34,032 bases of DNA from assembly GCF_004762035.2 (NCBI RefSeq), contig NZ_SIJK02000056.1, positions 1-34,032 on the forward strand, written 5' to 3'. The notes beneath the pieces were generated by a model, which worked only from the letters and a program-made list of their open reading frames with translations, had not been told where the DNA came from and did not search any database. The stretch's first letter is position 1. Each line of letters opens with the position of its first letter. A program made the translations under genes and the position numbers. The DNA is from Candidatus Chloroploca mongolica. GTDB lineage: Bacteria; Chloroflexota; Chloroflexia; Chloroflexales; Chloroflexaceae. Of the stretch, positions 1-7,411 are shown one piece after another.

Positions 1-4
1 GAAC

Positions 5-45
5 CGGCAAATCTAGTTGACACCAGGCGGCAAATCTAGTTGACA
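5..45. repeat. Two tandem copies of an 18-bp sequence at the left edge
   Basis: The sequence CGGCAAATCTAGTTGACA occurs at 5-22 and again at 28-45, a 23-bp period. The stop codon of the secreted protein gene (13-15) lies inside the first copy, so that protein's last residues are encoded by the repeat. Read on the minus strand the block starts TGTTAAATGTCAACTAG, which has the look of an insertion-sequence terminus, but no transposase is in view. The identification as a mobile-element end is inference; the repeat itself is directly visible. Confidence 0.55.
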
Positions 46-2109
46 TTTAACAGGCAACTCCCTGGCTGGGGTAGCCAGCCCGGTCGCCAGGCTCCAGCGC
101 CGCACCAGCGCGCCGTCTGCGCTGCGATCAGCCGTAGGGATCGGCATGGCCGTCCAGGTGAGCGCCGGACTGGTGGCAGGATCGGCCACGGGGGTCAGGC
201 TGCTGGCGATCCAGGCCCCCCAGTAGCCGCCGGGGTATGCGTCTGTGACCTCAAGGTTCTCGATGCGCAGGTCGGCCAGGATCGTCGCCTGAGGATCCGG
301 TGTGAGTGTGAGTTCAGCGCCGGCGGCAACCACGGGCCGGATCGAGTCGAAGGTGATCACGCTGGTGGCGTCGATCTGGTTGCCAACCTGGTCTGTGAGC
401 CTGGCGATGATTGTGCGCGTCCCCTGGCTTAGGTCAGACGGGTCGGGTAGGGCGATGGCCTCGGCGAGGGTATTGCCGACCAGCGGGATCGGGTCGCCAA
501 GTGCCTCGGGGCTGGTGCCGATCTGCAACTCGCGCAGGCCGCTACAGTCGTCCGTGCCGTCCACCTCGACGAAAGCGAGTGGTGCGCGGGTGTAGCCCGG
601 GTCGCCAGCGGGAGCACCGCCAGCACCAGCAGGGTCGTTCGGTACGCGGCCGGGCAGGAAGGGGTTGGACAGCCGCGCCGTGCCTGTGGCGCGCTGATCG
701 ATGGTGATGCTGGCGGGCAGGATCTCAGCCTGTACCGTATCGCCGTTCCGCACCTGGGTGTAAAGGGTTTCGAGCGAACACTCACGGCTCCCAGCGGGTG
801 AGGGTGCCGGAATCGCGATCGGGTTGCTGAACGGCACCCAGCCGTCGGAATCGCTCGCAGTGTCGGTCGGTGGGACGCCCCAGCGCCAACGAAGTTCCGT
901 CGGGGGATCGCCGGTCACGTTGAAGCTGACGGTCAGGGTGGGCCTGGGGCCGACGATCGTGGCGCCATTCTCGATGATTGGCGCGAGGGTGCCCGGGTCG
1001 GTGCTGTGGGGGCTCAGGAGGAGATAGTCGATCACCAGACCGCTGCCATTGAAGCGCTCGGCGGCCACGTGGACGAAGCTACGTTCGCCGACGTTGGCGA
1101 CGGCCTGAACCTTGAAATAGACGCCATCCCGACCAGAGAGAACCAGCGGTGTCCACGGGTTTCCACCGTTCGCCGACTGGTAGGCCACGAACAGGCTGCC
1201 CCTCTCGTCGATCCAGGTGTAGACGACATTGCCGAGCTCGTCGGCGGCCACGGAGGGGGCGTCGGCGATCGCGGAGTCCGTTAACCGGGTCGCTGTCCAG
1301 GTGCCGTCAGCCTGGCGTTGGGCGGCAAAAAGACCCTGCCCAATGCGATGCCATGCTACCAGGGGTGTGCCATCGGGCAGGTATGTGAGCGACGGGTTGG
1401 CGTCGAAGGGCTCGCCGCCGCTGTTCGTGGTTACGGACGATAAGCCAAGGCTCTGCCCGTCCCACTCGCCATACTGGATTGCGCCGCTAGTCGTTCCGAA
1501 GACAAGTCCGATCCGTCCGCTGGGGCCAGTCGCGAGCAGAGGCTGGCCGATCACCCCCGGGGTGGGAATCTCGACCGGCGCACCCCAGGCCCCGCCGGTC
1601 GCGGGGGAGCGGGAGCGATACCAGAGGCGCTCGGGGTCGCGCCAGACGACGACCACGGTGCCGTCGGCGGTTGCGGCGACGGCGAGGGCCACCGGGAGGG
1701 TGTCGCCGTTGTGGATCGGCTCGGGCGGCCCGAGGCTGCCACTCGGGTCGATCGAGCGGCCCGTGATCGTGCTAGTGGCGAGGTCGGCCCATACCAGGTA
1801 AGCGCCGCCGTCGGGAAGGGCGCTGAGGGCAACCCTGGTCGCGGTCGGCAGCGACGGAGGCGGCTCCAGGGTCGGCGGCCCAAAGCTCAGCGCAGCATCA
1901 GCCTTGCGCCAGAGGGTACCGTTGTCAGCGGCGACCGAAACCGTGCGCCCACCGACAGCAATGCCGCCAAGCTGTGCGCCGGACGACGCTGGAAGGGTTT
2001 GCAATGCCAGCACCGCGAGCGCATTGGGCTGCGGCGAGGCGGCAGCGGGGGGGAGGGTGGACAGAGCGAGGGTGACGGCGAGCAGGATGATCAGTGTGAG
2101 ACGTGCCAT
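13..2109 (-). CDS. Secreted propeller-like/Ig-like repeat protein, probably 3'-truncated
   Basis: 698 residues from the chosen ATG at 2109, which has AGGGG five bases upstream and opens a clear signal peptide (MARLTLIILLAVTLALS...AAAS). An open frame continues to 2385 but adds 92 residues with no export signal, so that longer start is rejected. Residues about 40-400 hold repeated short blocks of the type 'P.vAvaadG.v.vvW', as in BNR/sialidase-like beta-propellers. The C-terminal part has Ig-like stretches, such as the one around VTDAYPGGYWGAW. No catalytic residues are recognised, so a binding or structural surface role is likely. Most other exported proteins in this window carry a YLPLV motif. 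This one instead ends in residues encoded by the 23-bp repeat at the window edge, suggesting its original C-terminus was lost. Exact family not identified. Confidence 0.75.
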   Translation of the reverse strand: MARLTLIILLAVTLALSTLPPAAASPQPNALAVLALQTLPASSGAQLGGIAVGGRTVSVAADNGTLWRKADAALSFGPPTLEPPPSLPTATRVALSALPDGGAYLVWADLATSTITGRSIDPSGSLGPPEPIHNGDTLPVALAVAATADGTVVVVWRDPERLWYRSRSPATGGAWGAPVEIPTPGVIGQPLLATGPSGRIGLVFGTTSGAIQYGEWDGQSLGLSSVTTNSGGEPFDANPSLTYLPDGTPLVAWHRIGQGLFAAQRQADGTWTATRLTDSAIADAPSVAADELGNVVYTWIDERGSLFVAYQSANGGNPWTPLVLSGRDGVYFKVQAVANVGERSFVHVAAERFNGSGLVIDYLLLSPHSTDPGTLAPIIENGATIVGPRPTLTVSFNVTGDPPTELRWRWGVPPTDTASDSDGWVPFSNPIAIPAPSPAGSRECSLETLYTQVRNGDTVQAEILPASITIDQRATGTARLSNPFLPGRVPNDPAGAGGAPAGDPGYTRAPLAFVEVDGTDDCSGLRELQIGTSPEALGDPIPLVGNTLAEAIALPDPSDLSQGTRTIIARLTDQVGNQIDATSVITFDSIRPVVAAGAELTLTPDPQATILADLRIENLEVTDAYPGGYWGAWIASSLTPVADPATSPALTWTAMPIPTADRSADGALVRRWSLATGLATPARELPVKCQLDLPPGVN

Positions 2110-2218
2110 TATTTCCCCTGTAATCCAGTCTGAATGTTGATACGGCGCTGTAGCATATTTAAGGGTTCCAAAACCAGCCCTGGACAGCGGGCTGCACCAG
2201 TCGAGTACGCTCTCGCAT

Positions 2219-2258
2219 AGGGGTGGGGATGCCCAATGTGGAGGCATCCCCCACCCCT
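2219..2258 (-). terminator. Strong hairpin between amidase and secreted-protein genes
   Basis: A 15/16-bp inverted repeat, left arm AGGGGTGGGGATGCC and right arm GGCATCCCCCACCCCT, with one bulged base and a 9-base loop. It lies 42 bases beyond the amidase stop codon in the direction of transcription. It has no T-tract, so it is not a textbook intrinsic terminator. It may still end or attenuate transcription, or protect the amidase mRNA 3' end. Confidence 0.5.
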
Positions 2259-2299
2259 GACCAGCCGTGGTAGAGCCTACGATTGCAGCGTGATCGAAG

Positions 2300-3361
2300 C
2301 TAGCCCTGCTCAAGAGGGCGCAGGAGATGCTCGTGGACGAAGCCCTGCGGGTCGGCCAGAGCCACCCAGTTAGCGCTGTCGCCAAGGGTTTCGCCGCTCA
2401 CGAGCCCGTTTGCCACCAGGGTTTCGCCCTGGCGCAAGGTCGTGACAACCACCGCATCGACGCTGGGTTCGGCGCGGACGTGCAGCTCGTCGAAGAGAAC
2501 AAGGTAGCGCAAAGATTGTTCCGGCCCGTCCGCTGACGGAGGAGGCTGCCAGGACTTATCCGCGTCGACCAGCTCGACAATGCTGGTGTGAACAAAGCCG
2601 AGCTCGTCGGTACGATGCAGCCAGCGGTCGTTGCCCCCAATGTTCTCGCCCCGCACTTCATGGCCGGCGGCAAAAATCTCGCCAGGCTGCATCTGGAGGG
2701 CGGCCGGGTAGATCCGCCCGGGTCCCTGGCGTACATTCGCATTCTCGTAGAGCACGCGATAGAGGCGGGGCGCTGGAAACTGCTCACTGTCCCGCCATTG
2801 CATCAGGCGAAACATCAACCTGGGTCCCGGGCAGTGGGAGTCAGACCACTCCTCGTGGCCGAGAACCCTACGGCGCCCTGCCATGCCGAAACGTGCGATG
2901 AGTTCATCGAACAGGCGGGTCGTCGCCTCCCACTGGGCAGGCGTGGCGTCCTGGTTACCGCCGAGGGGCAGCTGGACAGCGATGCTCATGTTGTTGCCCT
3001 CTTCGTGACGGCAGTGCCATAGCGTATCCTCCAGGTCGCGGGTCTGGGCAATGCTACCGTCGCTGAAGACGACCAAGTGGTACTGTAACCCATCACCTCC
3101 GTCAGGTGAAAGAATATAGGGCTTCATATGCCAATGTGCGTTGCTGACAGTTTGTGCTAGCTCACCCTCCAGGGAGCGGTTACGTACCACCGTTCCATTA
3201 TAATGGAGGGTGATGCTGGTGGGTGGCTGACTACGGGTGTCGATCGGCCGGTTCCGGCGCGGCAGGCTCTTGCGCAAATCGCGCATTACGATCCCGGCGA
3301 CGCTGATCTGGGGCGACGCCGTGTTCTTACCTGTGCCGGTGGGTGACTCTTGAGTGGTCAC
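2300..3361 (-). CDS. N-acetylmuramoyl-L-alanine amidase (Amidase_2/PGRP) with two SH3b domains
   Basis: 353 residues. The start is GTG at 3361, preceded by TGAGGT about five bases away. Residues about 45-185 form a type-2 amidase/PGRP domain. The expected zinc ligands are H53 (ITLHYNG), H169 (LGHEEW) and C177 (SHCPGP), with a WHCRHE segment at 115-120. Enzymes of this family cut the bond between MurNAc and L-Ala in peptidoglycan. Two SH3b-like domains follow (about 203-265 and 285-350), each with an 'N/HVRxxPs' strand and a 'W..v...GFVH' end; such domains usually bind cell-wall material. There is no signal peptide, as in phage endolysins and some released lysins. It lies 169 bp downstream of the beta-helix gene on the same strand, so it is probably cotranscribed from the AraC-box promoter at 4923-4989. 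A phage or tailocin origin is possible, but no other phage genes are present. Confidence 0.88.
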   Translation of the reverse strand: MTTQESPTGTGKNTASPQISVAGIVMRDLRKSLPRRNRPIDTRSQPPTSITLHYNGTVVRNRSLEGELAQTVSNAHWHMKPYILSPDGGDGLQYHLVVFSDGSIAQTRDLEDTLWHCRHEEGNNMSIAVQLPLGGNQDATPAQWEATTRLFDELIARFGMAGRRRVLGHEEWSDSHCPGPRLMFRLMQWRDSEQFPAPRLYRVLYENANVRQGPGRIYPAALQMQPGEIFAAGHEVRGENIGGNDRWLHRTDELGFVHTSIVELVDADKSWQPPPSADGPEQSLRYLVLFDELHVRAEPSVDAVVVTTLRQGETLVANGLVSGETLGDSANWVALADPQGFVHEHLLRPLEQG

Positions 3362-3530
3362 TCGTTACCTCATTTCTTGCTACGCGTGCTGCTTTCAAGC
3401 AGGTTATCGGCTTGACGCTACAGACAAGGCAGGCGACTGGGCTTGCTGCAACAGGCAAGGCAGCCAGTTGAATGCGGCTGCATGTCCAGTACGTTACCTC
3501 ACTTGCGGATCTTGCAGTCTCGCACGGAAC

Positions 3531-4847
3531 TCACGGCATCCAGACAGTCGCGACCCAGGTTAGTGTCTCGTCTGCGGCGCGCTCAGTGCAGATATATTCG
3601 AGCGGCTCGCCACTGGCGGGTGGCGGCGATACGAACCAGCGGTCGCCCCGCTGCCAGACATCCTCGGCGTCGGAGGCAGCAGGGGGCGCCTCGCCGCTGC
3701 CAAGCCGTACCTGCGCTTTTCCCGTGATTATTCCTCGTCGCGCAATGGCATGGCCACGGTTGCGAGCATGGCCCGGCTTTGTGAACGCGAGGGGGGAGTA
3801 CGTCGCCGATCCCTGGTGCATCCAGGCCCAGGTCTCAGCCTGGGGCCCGGCTGGCGATAGCTGAAACTTATAGCCCTGCGGGTCACCCTTACTCCAGAAG
3901 TGCATGAGCTCGGTTGTGCCGTGGCGGGCAAAGCGTGCTTCGACTGTTTCAACGCCGTCGACTTCAATACCGCCGGCGTGGAAGTCGGTGAGGCGCATCG
4001 GATTATGGCGGCGTAGGCCATCCACCCGGGCGTCCGGCGCCGGTGTAAGGGTGCCGAAAACATTGAAGTTGGGATACGTGATCTCATCGCAGCCGATTCC
4101 GCCTGGTCGCTGCTCCGAGTAGCAGGCGACGACGACACTGCCGGCCGACACCTTGGTGCATTTATAGCCGCGGCCACTGTTGCTCGCTGCATGGCAGCCA
4201 AAAAAGTAGTTGCCGATAAAGCTGTCGTCGTGAAACCCGTGGTTGGCATCAGGCAGATCGCGCGCCCCGTTAAGCGTCGCATCGCAGGCAATAATCGTAG
4301 AGGCGTTTGCGTCGCCGCCCTGGAAGTAGAAGCCGCAGCGCCCATTGCCATAGCTGCGGACGCGGTAGAACGCGCAGATGTTTGCGCCTGTCCTCGGCGT
4401 CCTCCTTACGTCACCCTGCACCCGCACACCATCGCCCGGGAATCCGGTCACGAATACGTGCGAGAGTGAGCAAGTGCGTTGCACGAGAATGCCGTGATGG
4501 TCAACTTCATCAGTCGGCTTGCCCCCATAGATCAGCACCAGGCGCTCCAGGGTACAGAAGCCGCCGTGCGCATCTGGATAGGCCTCATCATCGGGAAAGA
4601 CCACGCGCACCCCCGGACATCCGATGAATCTCAGCCGCGTTCCCGCCTCGGCACTCAAACCGACATCGGCGCCGCGGATTGCGACCCGACGAATAATCGG
4701 GAGTTCGCTGCGGAACGTGTATTCCTCTTGCTGCAAAAGCGTAATCTCACCGCCCTTCTCAATAGCGCGTTGCGCGCGGAGCAGTGCCGGCGCCCAATCG
4801 TCGCCGTCCTCAGTGCGCCAGTAATCTTCAGCAGCCAGTATCGGCAT
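3531..4847 (-). CDS. Right-handed beta-helix protein, tailspike/pectate-lyase-like
   Basis: 438 residues from the ATG at 4847. An almost perfect anti-SD match, GGGAGGTGAT, sits four bases upstream, so this start is preferred to an in-frame one at 4934. The N-terminus (DDWAPALLRAQRAIEKGGEITLL) resembles the 'DDt.alq.Ai..gg.v.lp' opening of phage tailspikes and pectate-lyase-3 superfamily proteins. Residues about 40-330 contain the short repeated strands of a parallel beta-helix (VAIRGADVGLS, LERLVLIYGG, HGILVQRTCSLSHVFVTGF, IIACDATLNGA). There is no signal peptide. The most likely role is binding or cleaving a surface polysaccharide, but no catalytic residues can be assigned. It is the first gene after the AraC-box promoter and is followed by the amidase, so the pair may act on cell envelopes. 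Confidence 0.75.
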   Translation of the reverse strand: MPILAAEDYWRTEDGDDWAPALLRAQRAIEKGGEITLLQQEEYTFRSELPIIRRVAIRGADVGLSAEAGTRLRFIGCPGVRVVFPDDEAYPDAHGGFCTLERLVLIYGGKPTDEVDHHGILVQRTCSLSHVFVTGFPGDGVRVQGDVRRTPRTGANICAFYRVRSYGNGRCGFYFQGGDANASTIIACDATLNGARDLPDANHGFHDDSFIGNYFFGCHAASNSGRGYKCTKVSAGSVVVACYSEQRPGGIGCDEITYPNFNVFGTLTPAPDARVDGLRRHNPMRLTDFHAGGIEVDGVETVEARFARHGTTELMHFWSKGDPQGYKFQLSPAGPQAETWAWMHQGSATYSPLAFTKPGHARNRGHAIARRGIITGKAQVRLGSGEAPPAASDAEDVWQRGDRWFVSPPPASGEPLEYICTERAADETLTWVATVWMP

Positions 4848-4922
4848 GCGTATCACCTCCCTTGTGTAATAGTTTTTACCTGGTTGATTTTCGTGATTGA
4901 TGGAATACATATTGATATAACA

Positions 4923-4989
4923 GTAATACCACATCTATCTGCCATAATGCCTTGAAGATTCGTGCGCTACCTGTGGAAGATCGTGCGCT
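4923..4989 (-). promoter_or_regulatory. Candidate AraC-type operator and promoter of the beta-helix/amidase pair
   Basis: On the minus strand AGCGCACGAT (4980-4989) is followed by AGCGCACGAA (4959-4968), exactly 21 bp apart. That is two helical turns and the classic spacing of AraC half-sites. Thirty bases downstream is a -10-like TATTAC (4923-4928) inside GTGGTATTAC. The position expected for a -35 box reads GGCATT, unlike TTGACA, as expected for an activator-dependent promoter. The distal box overlaps the 3' end of the upstream araC-type gene. The same layout recurs at 7308-7373. Which protein binds here is inference. Confidence 0.55.
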
Positions 4990-5893
4990 TTTGGGTCACG
5001 GCGGAGGGCGAGATACCGTAGCGGCGCTTGAAGTGCAGGTTGAAGTGGCTGTGGTCGGCAAAACCAACCCGTGCCGCTACCTCGCGAACCGTGTGCTCGC
5101 CGCGCTCGAGCAGCGCCCGCCCACGCTCTACTCGCTGCGCGATCAGGTACTGGTGCAGCGACATCCCCATCGCCCGTTTGAAGACCCGTCCAAGGTGGTA
5201 CTGGCTGAGGTGTGCCGCAGCCGCGATCTCGCCCAGGGTGAGAGTCTGGTGCAGGTGGGTGTCGATGAACTCCAGCACCCGCCGCAGTCGGAGATCTGGC
5301 TGCGCCTCGGCCCTCGCCAGGGTGTGGCACGCCATGGTGCTGTGCTGCCGCAACAGGTGTATCGCCAGGGTCTGGGTCAGCGCTTCCAGGTACAGCTTCC
5401 CAACAACACTGCCGCTCATGAGCTCGTCCAGAAACGCTCGGCAAAGCTCATACAGGAAGGCATCAGGCTCGGCCGTGCGCGGCAGCAGATTGACCTGGTT
5501 GGGGTCGCCGTCGAGCGTTTCGTGTGCGACCTGCGCCAGCACCCGCGGTGCCAGATAGATGATGCCCATGGTCGGCGTCTCCTGGCACCGGTAGTGGTAT
5601 GCCGCTGGCTCGCCGCGGGGAACAATGTGGATCGTGCCGGGCCGCAGCGTCGTGTGGAACGGGCGGCCCAAGGTGCCGCGCAGATCGACCACTGCCTGCA
5701 GCGGGCCGGTGATGATGTACTGCTCGTGCATCGGCAGTTGCAATGTCAGGTCACGATGCACGAACGTTGCTCCGAACACATGGATGCCGTCGGGCATATG
5801 CTCGGAATCTTCGGTCAGACGCTGGTGAGGGGCGATGCTGTCCAGGTCGAAGTCGGTGCTGGAGACCAGGGGGGCCTGCACCGCGTTACTCAT
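4967..5893 (-). CDS. AraC-family transcriptional regulator (copy 1)
   Basis: 308 residues from the ATG at 5893 with AAGGAG six bases upstream; an upstream in-frame start at 5944 is not needed. The N-terminal ~190 residues form a cupin-like effector-binding/dimerisation domain (TLGRPFHTTLRPGTIHIVPRG). The C-terminal ~100 residues contain the two helix-turn-helix motifs of AraC/XylS proteins: LTLGEIAAAAHLSQYHLGRV, then VREVAARVGFADHSHFNLHF, ending in the typical FKRRYGISPS. It is a close paralogue of the regulator at 8218-9159. The first 17 residues differ only at one position and the untranslated leader is nearly the same. Its stop codon lies inside the candidate operator for the next gene, so it probably activates the beta-helix/amidase pair. 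The effector is unknown. Confidence 0.93.
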   Translation of the reverse strand: MSNAVQAPLVSSTDFDLDSIAPHQRLTEDSEHMPDGIHVFGATFVHRDLTLQLPMHEQYIITGPLQAVVDLRGTLGRPFHTTLRPGTIHIVPRGEPAAYHYRCQETPTMGIIYLAPRVLAQVAHETLDGDPNQVNLLPRTAEPDAFLYELCRAFLDELMSGSVVGKLYLEALTQTLAIHLLRQHSTMACHTLARAEAQPDLRLRRVLEFIDTHLHQTLTLGEIAAAAHLSQYHLGRVFKRAMGMSLHQYLIAQRVERGRALLERGEHTVREVAARVGFADHSHFNLHFKRRYGISPSAVTQKRTIFHR

Positions 5894-5926
5894 TGTTTGC
5901 TCCTTCTGGTGACTACCGTCGAAGTT
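5894..5926 (-). promoter_or_regulatory. araC copy 1 leader, shared with copy 2
   Basis: The 33 bases before the start codon, including the AAGGAG ribosome-binding site and CTTCGACGGTAGTCACC, match the leader of the second araC-type gene (9160-9192) with one difference. Similarity stops abruptly upstream. The duplicated segment therefore began here, and translation of both copies is probably controlled alike. Confidence 0.6.
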
Positions 5927-5992
5927 GGTGGCGGTGCCTGCCAACCTGGTTGACTCGTCCTCTGAAGCCCCGGCCCTCGGGCTTGGGAGCCG

Positions 5993-6304
5993 TCACTGAG
6001 GGGCGGATGTCGTTAGCAAGGGCAGATACAGACGATGTTTCTCACTGCTGGCCTGGGGCGGTGGCAGGGCATCCTCACTGAGTTGGTAGATTCCGCCAGC
6101 GGCCTGCTCATTGCTCACATTGCCCACAGCACCATCCAGGCGATACTTCTCCGATGCGCTCACGCTAGCCCCGCCGGCGGCAGTGCTCCACCAGACGATC
6201 CTGAAATTGTTGCCCTGGGCCTCGGCTGACAGCGCACCGAAGATCACGAGCCCTGCCAGAACCATCGAGAGCAGAACGGTCTGCCACATAATAGCCTTGT
6301 TCAC
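5993..6304 (-). CDS. Small secreted protein with C-terminal YLPLL motif
   Basis: 103 residues from a GTG at 6304 (AAAGGGGG six bases upstream), giving the signal peptide MNKAIMWQTVLLSMVLAGLVIFGALSAEAQ. An alternative ATG is at 6289. The mature part has the pattern 'kYrLdGavGnvs..qaaGGiYqLs', a small-protein pattern I associate with Chloroflexota surface proteins ('sY.L.G.iGq...g...gG.Y.l..GF'). It then has LYLPLL followed by six more residues. It starts 12 bp after the stop of the FTYxGxL gene, so the two form an operon under the AraC-box promoter at 7308-7373. No enzymatic function is apparent. Confidence 0.7.
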   Translation of the reverse strand: MNKAIMWQTVLLSMVLAGLVIFGALSAEAQGNNFRIVWWSTAAGGASVSASEKYRLDGAVGNVSNEQAAGGIYQLSEDALPPPQASSEKHRLYLPLLTTSAPQ

Positions 6305-6315
6305 CAAAGCCCCCT

Positions 6316-7272
6316 TTAGTTCGTCACCATTACCCACCCATGCACAAAGCCGTTGTTGCGTAATTCCAACTGCTGCGCTCCTGTGTTGTCGGTGTTTTGC
6401 AAACAAATACCTACCAGCCACGTACCAGGGCCAGGCGTAATGGTCGTGGCGGCCGGGAGAAGTGACTGTGAGGGGTTGACTTCGACCTCCTGAATGAATT
6501 GAGCTGAAGCACCTTGTGATGACCCTTCTGGAAGATAACAGAGCAGAAGCAGCAGGGTCGCTGTGTCGCTTAATGTGGCTACAGATACCGATGCGCTCAT
6601 CGTAATGCGCTGACTAACGGTCGTCGTAACGGTCACGAGTGGTCCTACCCACAACTCACCGGGGCTAGCTGTGGTGATCGAGCCTTCGAGAAGCGCAGTT
6701 GTCGCGATATCAGTCGGCAAAGTCTGTGGTAGCCACTGGGTGCCATCCCAACCAAGCACCTGGCCTTCCGCAGGCTGAGCGTCGCCCACCGGGTGCCCCC
6801 GTAACCCGTTGGCCGAGGCGCTGGTGATGGCGTAGGGCGAGGCCGTCAGAGCTTGCCGCGGAGCGAGTATCGTGAAGAGGGCGTCCTGAGGGCAGCGAAC
6901 ACTTATCTCAAGCCAGCGTGCTGCACCTGAAAAGGCGTCGGGGCCAAACTCACCGCCACCATTGAGCGTGACCGCAAACAAGCCCTCCTGGACGGCGACA
7001 CTGTTGATGCTTTGCGTCGCACCAATTTGCGCACCATCCGACTCTGCATCCCATAGCTCAAACTGGAAGTCGCAGGTTGTAGACACCGGGCCGTCGGCGC
7101 TTTGGAGTTGGCCACGATACGTGAAGCTTGACCCGATAGCATCAGCTGTAGACACTGTGCCTTGAACCCGGCTCGCTGCGATGCCGAACCCAGAGAAGAA
7201 GATTGCGAAGATTGCGACGACAACCACTGTCAAGATAAGCGAGGAGGACAAACTCCGTCTGAGCCAAACCAT
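6316..7272 (-). CDS. Secreted FTYxGxL-type surface protein
   Basis: 318 residues, ATG at 7272 with GGAG eight bases upstream. A hydrophobic segment (SLILTVVVVAIFAIFFSGFGIAAS) acts as signal peptide or anchor. Then comes the domain 'SFTYRGQLQ..dGPVsttcDFqFeLWDA...GaqiG' through 'GaARWLEISVRCP...LAPRQALTASPYAI'. This is a widespread bacterial surface or fibre-like domain of unknown function. A GWDGTQWLPQTLP stretch follows, resembling the 'W.G..W.p' elements at the ends of phage-fibre-like domains. The C-terminal half is rich in beta strands. It is the first gene behind the second AraC-box promoter and is followed after 12 bp by the small YLPLL protein. Confidence 0.75.
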   Translation of the reverse strand: MVWLRRSLSSSLILTVVVVAIFAIFFSGFGIAASRVQGTVSTADAIGSSFTYRGQLQSADGPVSTTCDFQFELWDAESDGAQIGATQSINSVAVQEGLFAVTLNGGGEFGPDAFSGAARWLEISVRCPQDALFTILAPRQALTASPYAITSASANGLRGHPVGDAQPAEGQVLGWDGTQWLPQTLPTDIATTALLEGSITTASPGELWVGPLVTVTTTVSQRITMSASVSVATLSDTATLLLLLCYLPEGSSQGASAQFIQEVEVNPSQSLLPAATTITPGPGTWLVGICLQNTDNTGAQQLELRNNGFVHGWVMVTN

Positions 7273-7307
7273 ATCTCGTGCTCCATTCTGATAGAATCGG
7301 TACCAAA

Positions 7308-7373
7308 CTTATACCACCCCCCGTGCCAGTGCGCCTTCAATAATCGTGCGCTATCCTTGCGGAATCGTGCGCT
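7308..7373 (-). promoter_or_regulatory. Second candidate AraC-type operator and promoter
   Basis: AGCGCACGAT occurs twice on the minus strand (7364-7373 and 7343-7352), again exactly 21 bp apart. Twenty-nine bases further lies TATAAG (7308-7313) within GTGGTATAAG. Between boxes and -10, AAGGC, TGGCA and GTGGTAT are shared with the site at 4923-4989 at the same spacing within one base. The start codon of the FTYxGxL gene is 36 bases downstream of the -10. An alternative is that similarity reflects a duplicated 3' end of an araC gene, because CAAAAGCGCA also ends both araC reading frames. Confidence 0.55.
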
Positions 7374-7411
7374 TTTGTCCCGTCGATGGAACGTGCTGCC
7401 CTGCTCGGGCG

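Noticed and set aside
2110-2385. N-terminal extension of the left-edge secreted protein to 2385
   Set aside because: It would put 92 residues with no export signal before a clear signal peptide and would run through the 2219-2258 hairpin; the ATG at 2109 has a good ribosome-binding site.
3402-3450. 21-codon minus-strand frame MQPHSTGCLACC between the amidase and beta-helix genes
   Set aside because: Its possible ribosome-binding site is about 12 bases away and codon use is not gene-like.
2300-4847. Prophage or tailocin remnant
   Set aside because: Only an amidase and a beta-helix protein are present, with no structural, packaging or integration gene nearby, so a phage label is not supported.
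5960-5986. Terminator downstream of the small YLPLL gene
   Set aside because: The AAGCCC/GGGCTT stem is only six base pairs and has no T-tract.
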